NCBI RefSeq assembly: GCF_003945385.1
Contig: NZ_AP018920.1
Span: 6,386,001-6,450,000 of the forward strand
From: Pseudonocardia autotrophica
GTDB lineage: Bacteria > Actinomycetota > Actinomycetes > Mycobacteriales > Pseudonocardiaceae
Length of the DNA: 64,000 nt
Direction of reading: 5' to 3'
The notes below the pieces were generated by a model, which saw only the letters and a program-made list of their open reading frames with translations, had not been told where the DNA came from and searched no databases. Made by a program: the position numbers and the translations under genes. Shown here in pieces: positions 60,024-64,000 of the stretch (positions are counted from its first letter, which is position 1; the number at the start of each line of letters is the position of its first letter).

Positions 60024-60063
60024 CACCGGCCGCGTACCCGCCGTAGCGGGCACGCGGCCGGTG
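60024..60063 (-). terminator. Terminator of the bS22 gene
   Basis: An 18-bp stem, CACCGGCCGCGTACCCGC against GCGGGCACGCGGCCGGTG (one mismatch), with a 4-nt loop. It begins seven bases beyond the stop. Confidence 0.8.
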
Positions 60064-60069
60064 CGCGAG

Positions 60070-60171
60070 TCACTTGCCGAGCTTGCGGCGCTGCACCCGG
60101 GTCTTGCGCAGCAGCTTGCGGTGCTTCTTCTTCGACATCCGCTTGCGGCGCTTCTTGATGACCGAGCCCAT
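60070..60171 (-). CDS. Small ribosomal protein bS22 (AURKAIP1/COX24 domain)
   Basis: A 33-residue, extremely basic protein: [18 protein letters not shown], then [15 protein letters not shown]. This is the actinobacterial AURKAIP1/COX24-domain peptide identified in mycobacterial ribosomes as bS22 (M. tuberculosis Rv0500B); it binds near the decoding region of the 30S subunit. AGGAGGAGC lies just upstream of the ATG at 60171. It is flanked by the BdtA-type gene and the epimerase gene as in M. tuberculosis, and a strong terminator follows. It is easily missed because of its size. Confidence 0.92.
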   Translation of the reverse strand: MGSVIKKRRKRMSKKKHRKLLRKTRVQRRKLGK

Positions 60172-60334
60172 AGGTGCTCCTCCTGTATCGACGCAGATCG
60201 CCCGCGACCGCACCACCGGGTGGCCTCGAAGCGGGCCGCCCACGCATACGCACGCAGGACGGGCGACCGGTGGGAGTCGGCAGCCGGTTCGTCAGTCTAC
60301 CGGGGCCGGTACCGCCCTCCGGACGGGGGACTAC

Positions 60335-60547
60335 TCAGCCCGCGTCGAAGTACGCGTTGCGGAGGTAGTCCTCCACGGCTCGCTGCGGCACCCGGAACGA
60401 CCGGCCGACCCGGGCAGCGGGCAGCTCGCCCGAGTGCACGAGCCGGTACACGGTCATCTTGGACACCCGCATCATCGAGGCGACCTCGGCCACGGTCAGG
60501 AACTGGACCTGGGCCGGACGCAGAGGCTCGGATCGTTCCGCCACCAT
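60335..60547 (-). CDS. Excisionase-family HTH protein (Rv0500A / BdtA type)
   Basis: A 70-residue DNA-binding protein: FLTVAEVASMMRVSKMTVYRLVHSGELPAARVGRSFRVPQRAVEDYL is a MerR/excisionase winged helix. It is the positional match of M. tuberculosis Rv0500A, and its relative in Streptomyces has been named BdtA as I recall. Despite the Xis-like fold, no integrase is near, so it is a transcription or nucleoid factor, not a phage gene. In the 250-bp region upstream (60548-60797), TAGACT on the minus strand near 60611-60616 could be its -10 box. Confidence 0.9.
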   Translation of the reverse strand: MVAERSEPLRPAQVQFLTVAEVASMMRVSKMTVYRLVHSGELPAARVGRSFRVPQRAVEDYLRNAYFDAG

Positions 60548-60797
60548 CGAGCACCGCCTTCCTCCCCCGACAAGGGCCCCCGGACGCCCGGTGGTGGGGG
60601 ATGCGCATGCAGTCTACCGGGACGGCTGTGACGATCGGTCCGCCAGAGGGTGGCCCAATCGTGGCACATCTCGGCGCGCCAGGGTGTCATTGCGTCATCC
60701 GATGCGCTGATCGGGCGAATACGGAGGGCAATCGGCTTCCTCGGCCCGGACGGCCAGCCGGCCCTGCAGGTCGGCAGGTCGGCCCGGTCGGGGAGGG

Positions 60798-61601
60798 TCA
60801 GCTGCGGCCGAGCTCTACGGAACGGTCGTGCGCGGCGGTGACCGCGTCGGCGAAGGCGGACCGGATCCCGTGCCGCTCCAGCTCGCGCAGCGCGGCCGCG
60901 GTCGTCCCGGCCGGGGAGGTGACGTTCTCCCGGAGCACCGCGGGGTGCTCGCCGGTCTCGCGCAGCATCCGGGCCGCACCGAGCGCGGTCTGCACCGTCA
61001 GCTCGGTGGCCGCCGGCCGGGTCAGGCCGAGCGCGACCCCGGCCTCGATCATCGCCTCGGCGACCAGGAAGAAGTAGGCCGGACCGGAACCGGAGACCGC
61101 GGTGGCGATGTCCTGCTTCGACTCGTCGATCCGCAGCACCGCGCCGACCGTCCCGAGCAGGGCCTCGGTCTCGGCGAGATGCTCGTCGCCGGCGTGGGCG
61201 CCCGCGGAGATCGCGCACATCGCCGCACCGAGCAGCATCGGGGTGTTCGGCATGACCCGCACGACCGGGGTCCCGCCCGGCAGCGCCCCCTCGAACAGCG
61301 AGGTCGGCAGCCCGGCGCACAGCGACACCACCAGCGCGCCCGGTTCGAGCACCGGGGCGACCTCGCCGAGCAGCCCGACGACGTCCTGCGGCTTGACGGC
61401 GACGACCACCGTCGCGGCCCCGCGGACCGCGTCCGCCACCGGAGCGGCCGTGATCCCGAGCGCCCCGGACAGCTCCTCGGCGCGGGCCGGGAACTTCTCC
61501 GCGACGACCAGGTCGCCCGGTTCCCGCCCGGCCGCCAGCAACCCGCCGAGCAGCGCCTCGCCGATCCGCCCGCCACCCAGTACCGCGATCCTCGAACTCA
61601 T
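60798..61601 (-). CDS. proC: ProC, pyrroline-5-carboxylate reductase
   Basis: A 267-residue NAD(P)H-dependent reductase making proline. IAVLGGGRIGEALLGGLL is the dinucleotide motif, VVAVKPQDV and VRVMPNTPMLLGAAM are conserved, and SGSGPAYFFLVAEAMIEAGV plus TVQTALGAARML and VTSPAGTTAAAL form the dimer/substrate region. The ATG at 61601 is seven bases after TAGGGT with no Shine-Dalgarno, so it is leaderless; this rules out the longer start at 61610. Confidence 0.95.
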   Translation of the reverse strand: MSSRIAVLGGGRIGEALLGGLLAAGREPGDLVVAEKFPARAEELSGALGITAAPVADAVRGAATVVVAVKPQDVVGLLGEVAPVLEPGALVVSLCAGLPTSLFEGALPGGTPVVRVMPNTPMLLGAAMCAISAGAHAGDEHLAETEALLGTVGAVLRIDESKQDIATAVSGSGPAYFFLVAEAMIEAGVALGLTRPAATELTVQTALGAARMLRETGEHPAVLRENVTSPAGTTAAALRELERHGIRSAFADAVTAAHDRSVELGRS

Positions 61602-61608
61602 GGGCAGC

Positions 61609-61614
61609 ACCCTA
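61609..61614 (-). promoter_or_regulatory. -10 box of leaderless proC
   Basis: TAGGGT on the minus strand, seven bases before ATG 61601. Confidence 0.55.
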
Positions 61615-61624
61615 GGCGCCGCCG

Positions 61625-62461
61625 TCAGCGCCCCAGCGGCGCCAGTGCGAGCTGACGGGCCTGGCAGACGGTCCGTCCACGCGCGTCGACGACCGTGACG
61701 TCCTCGTCGAACTGGCTGCCCGCGACCGTCCGGGACCGGGAGACCACCCGCAGCCAGCCCGGCGCCGGGCGGCCCCGCAGCAGCGCGGTGAGCTGCACCG
61801 TCGGCGCCCAGCCGGGCCCCCCGCCGAGGTTGAACACGGTCGGCGGCAGGATGTCACCGGCGAGCAGCGCGAACAGTACGTCCGGCTCCTCGCCGCGCGG
61901 CCGCACCCAGCCCGCCATCTCCGGCGGTCCGGTCTCGCCCCGCAGGAACGGCAGCGCCGTCGCCGGGTACCGCAGGTCGCAGGCAGCGGCGAGCCCGCGG
62001 GCCTCGCCCTGTGCCTGTGCCGGGTCCAGCGCATCGGCGTCCGGCTCGGGGCCGAGCTCGGCGGCGGTCTCCCAGCTCGGCTCGCCGTCGGGCAGCACGC
62101 CCGCGGTGACGGTGGCGTGCAGCATCAGCCTGTCGTTCTGCTCCAGCCGCACCGCGACCGACGAGATCGTGCGCCCGATCTTGAGCGGGGTCGCCGTCAG
62201 CTCGACCGGCCCCAGGTCGGGAGCCCGCAGGAAGTCCACCGACACGGCGAGCGGATCGGGATCGGGGGCACCGGCCGGGAGATCGGCCCGGAGCCGGGCC
62301 AGTGCGGCCTGCGCCATCAGCACCATCAGCAGCCCGCCGAAGGCCTTGGTGCCGACCGCCCAGACCTCGTCGAGGCGTGCGCGGAACCGGCCGTCACCGA
62401 GATCGTCCAGCACCCGGGCCTCGGCGAAGGGGCGTCCGGTGCGGAGCGTGGAGCTGCTCAT
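61625..62461 (-). CDS. Acyl-CoA thioesterase-like double hot-dog protein
   Basis: A 278-residue protein of the thioesterase family common in actinobacteria (Rv0499 position). The first hot-dog domain has GTKAFGGLLMVLMAQAAL and VSVDFLRAPDLGPVEL; the second has WLRVVSRSRTVAGSQFDEDVTVVDARGRTVCQARQLAL, with the Asp and Gln typical of TesB-like members. It should cleave an acyl-CoA. ATG 62461 is seven bases after TAGCCT without a Shine-Dalgarno, giving a leaderless start. proC follows 23 bp further on. Confidence 0.82.
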   Translation of the reverse strand: MSSSTLRTGRPFAEARVLDDLGDGRFRARLDEVWAVGTKAFGGLLMVLMAQAALARLRADLPAGAPDPDPLAVSVDFLRAPDLGPVELTATPLKIGRTISSVAVRLEQNDRLMLHATVTAGVLPDGEPSWETAAELGPEPDADALDPAQAQGEARGLAAACDLRYPATALPFLRGETGPPEMAGWVRPRGEEPDVLFALLAGDILPPTVFNLGGGPGWAPTVQLTALLRGRPAPGWLRVVSRSRTVAGSQFDEDVTVVDARGRTVCQARQLALAPLGR

Positions 62462-62468
62462 GGCGACC

Positions 62469-62474
62469 AGGCTA
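62469..62474 (-). promoter_or_regulatory. -10 box of the leaderless thioesterase gene
   Basis: TAGCCT on the minus strand, seven bases before ATG 62461. Confidence 0.55.
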
Positions 62475-62504
62475 ACCCGCCGGTTACCGACGAGTAAGGA
62501 GATC

Positions 62505-63398
62505 TCAGCGACTACCGGCCGCGACCGGCGCCGGACGGCCGGTCTGCGCCAGGTGCAGGCGGGCGAACAGCAGCGACTCGGCGAGCAGCCCGACCCGATC
62601 CTGCCGGGTCCGGCAGCGCCGGGTCGACACCTCGAGCGCGACCGTGCCGCCGCGATCGGCGAATCCGTTGTCGGCGAGCCGCTGGCAGACCTCGGCGCAC
62701 GGCTGCGCGCCCCGCCCGGGGACCAGGTGCTCGTCCTTCGGGGCGCCCGAGCCGTCGGTCAGGTGCAGGTGGGTGAGGTCGTCGCCCATCCGGTCGAGCA
62801 GGGCGAGCGCGTCCACGCCTGCGGCGGCGGTGTGCGAGAGATCGAGGGTGTAGGCGCCGAACCCGATATCGGTCGGGTCGTGGCCGAGCGCGTAGGGGAC
62901 CGTGCTGATCCCGCCGCGGGTCACCGGGAACATGTTCTCCACCGGCAGCGTGACCCCGCGGAACTCCTTCGCCCGGGCGACTTCGTCGGCGAACACCCCC
63001 GCGTAACGGCGCTGCCAGCGGAACGGCGGGTGCACCACGACGGTCCGGGCGCCGAGCCGCGCCGCGACCTCGACGGTGCGGCGGAGCCGGTGCACCGGAT
63101 CGGCCCCCCACACCCGCTGGGTGACGGCCAGGCACGGCGCGTGCACCGCCGTGACCGGGACTCCGTGCCGCTGGACGAGGCGCTCGACGGCGCGCGGGTC
63201 CTGACTGACCGGGTCGGTCCAGATCATCAGCTCGACGCCGTCGTAGTGCAGATCGGCGGCGATCTCGAAGGCCGCTGCGACACCCTCCGGATAGACCGAC
63301 GCGGTGGACAGCAGGACCGGAGGGATGGAGGAGTCGGCGGGTGCGGGCAGACGGAAAGACGGTGCCACAATCCGTGGAGTCGCCTCTCCGTCGCTCAT
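62505..63398 (-). CDS. Sugar phosphate isomerase/epimerase-like TIM-barrel protein
   Basis: A 297-residue AP-endonuclease-2-like TIM barrel (xylose-isomerase-like family), positional match of M. tuberculosis Rv0498. Metal-ligand segments are HYDGVELMIWTDP, VVVHPPFRWQ, LPVENMFP (Glu), LDLSHTAAAG (Asp, His), LTHLHLTDGSG (His) and VALEVSTR (Glu). It may act on a sugar, sugar phosphate or nucleic-acid end; no substrate is known. ATG 63398 lies in the gap left by the neighbouring gene, whose stop is 3 bp away, so the genes are co-transcribed. Confidence 0.82.
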   Translation of the reverse strand: MSDGEATPRIVAPSFRLPAPADSSIPPVLLSTASVYPEGVAAAFEIAADLHYDGVELMIWTDPVSQDPRAVERLVQRHGVPVTAVHAPCLAVTQRVWGADPVHRLRRTVEVAARLGARTVVVHPPFRWQRRYAGVFADEVARAKEFRGVTLPVENMFPVTRGGISTVPYALGHDPTDIGFGAYTLDLSHTAAAGVDALALLDRMGDDLTHLHLTDGSGAPKDEHLVPGRGAQPCAEVCQRLADNGFADRGGTVALEVSTRRCRTRQDRVGLLAESLLFARLHLAQTGRPAPVAAGSR

Positions 63399-63400
63399 CG

Positions 63401-64000
63401 TTACCTGTCCAACAGCACCAGGAGCGCCGGGGACACCGTCAGCAGCAGGCCGACGAGGACCGCGAACAGGGTGGTCTTGAGGTCGTCGTTGCGCAGCAGG
63501 GCCCGCACGCCGAGCACCAGCCCGACGGTGAGCACCACGGCGGAGGCCAGCGCGACGATCGGGAACGAGAACCAGAGGAACCGGAACAGCACCCAGATCG
63601 CGGCGCCGGCGACCGCACCGCCGATCCACTGCGCGATGACGACCGCCCAGGCCTGGCCGGTGCCCGCCGCTCCCGCGGCGGCCGCGTCGTCCAGACCGGC
63701 CGGCGGCTGGGCGCCGTCGAGGTCGTCGTGCTCCTCGGGATCGCGGCGCCTGCCGCGGCGGCCGCGCGGGGCGCCGTCGTCCGGCTCGTCGCCCGGGTCG
63801 TCGTGCTCGGACGACTGCGGGTCGTGCTCCTCGGGGGCGTCGTCCCACAGGTCCCGGCGTTCCGGGGCGAGCACGCCGGTGCGGCCACCGTCGAAGGCGT
63901 CGTCCCGGTCGTCGACGAACGGGTCGTAGGCGCCGGTCGGCGGGCCGTCGTCGAGCGGGGGCGCGCCGAACTGGGTGGGCGGGCCGCCGTCGTCGTCGGT
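63401..64000 (-). CDS. Rv0497-like acidic membrane protein, C-terminal part
   Basis: The frame is open to the right edge, so the N-terminus lies outside. About 199 residues are visible. They are an acidic, Pro/Asp-rich cytosolic part with a DAFDGGRTGVLAPERRDLWDD motif, a basic RGRRGRRRDPEE patch, then three or four membrane spans (from about 100 residues before the stop) ending ALLVLLDR. The GVLAPERRDLWDD motif and location match the conserved actinobacterial membrane protein Rv0497. Function unknown; a short phospho-acceptor-like TGVLAP segment is suggestive only. Confidence 0.78.
   Translation of the reverse strand, partial: TDDDGGPPTQFGAPPLDDGPPTGAYDPFVDDRDDAFDGGRTGVLAPERRDLWDDAPEEHDPQSSEHDDPGDEPDDGAPRGRRGRRRDPEEHDDLDGAQPPAGLDDAAAAGAAGTGQAWAVVIAQWIGGAVAGAAIWVLFRFLWFSFPIVALASAVVLTVGLVLGVRALLRNDDLKTTLFAVLVGLLLTVSPALLVLLDR

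Noticed and set aside
60335..60547. Phage excisionase / integrated element
   Set aside because: The fold is Xis-like, but no integrase, att repeat or phage gene is near, and the gene order matches the conserved Rv0500A-bS22 core locus.

Overview
This window is high-GC DNA (roughly 73-75 % G+C by eye) from an actinomycete, most likely a Pseudonocardiaceae member close to Pseudonocardia. The evidence is GTG/ATG starts with 4-nt stop/start overlaps, many -10/start pairs with no Shine-Dalgarno, a rex-hemA-hemC-hemD operon, and a BldC-BdtA-BldN developmental regulator set. Gene order matches, from memory, the Mycobacterium tuberculosis Rv0497-Rv0555 neighbourhood (Rv0497-proC-Rv0500A-bS22-epimerase-acyltransferase-serB1; hemA/C/D/B; hemL-phosphatase-TlpA-CcdA-ResB-CcsB; menA/E/B/D) and parts of the Streptomyces rex/bldN region. 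So much of the window is core chromosome. The accessory part is about 2.0-23 kb. No rRNA, tRNA, IS element, prophage or CRISPR array was seen.

Layout. 1-2 kb: start of a secreted SMP-30-like gene behind an 18-bp perfect palindrome, and menD. 2-10 kb: PIG-L deacetylase, MHS-family MFS transporter, dienelactone hydrolase, ABC-F ATPase, a cysteine-less HesB-like protein, an aldo/keto reductase, a Bcr/CflA efflux pump with its TetR gene, and a patatin. 10-16 kb: a D-2-hydroxyglutarate-dehydrogenase-like FAD/Fe-S protein beside a hydroxyacid-oxoacid transhydrogenase, behind a TetR gene. 16-23 kb: a six-gene acyl-CoA catabolic operon (AliB-like dehydrogenase, BadH-like SDR, glutaryl-CoA dehydrogenase, a second GCDH-like dehydrogenase, acyl-CoA ligase, enoyl-CoA hydratase), divergent from that TetR with a 16-bp near-palindrome between them. 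It looks built to degrade an alicyclic or dicarboxylic acid down to glutaryl/crotonyl-CoA.

23-30 kb: menB, menE and menA with a secreted DPBB-like protein between them. The menA / DUF4229 convergent gap holds twelve copies of a 16-bp palindrome at about 44-bp spacing, which is the most striking unexplained structure here. 30-40 kb: BldC, a MinD/ParA-like ATPase with a very long low-complexity N-terminus, the system II cytochrome c maturation genes (ccsB, resB, ccdA, tlpA/resA-like), a phosphatase and hemL. 41-49 kb: hemB, an ABC exporter with a divergent leaderless TetR gene, then rex-hemA-hemC-cobA/hemD. A Rex operator sits exactly on the rex promoter, tying haem synthesis to NADH/NAD+ as menaquinone and cytochrome c genes surround it.

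49-64 kb: a membrane-anchored sulfite-oxidase-like molybdoenzyme, a glutaredoxin-like protein and an AMP ligase; a BldN-type ECF sigma factor with its likely membrane anti-sigma factor and a CGTAAC-N16-CGTTGT promoter between them; a SerB1-type phosphatase, acyltransferase, epimerase, ribosomal protein bS22 (33 aa), BdtA-type HTH protein, proC, a thioesterase, a sugar isomerase, and the C-terminal part of an Rv0497-like membrane protein running off the right edge.
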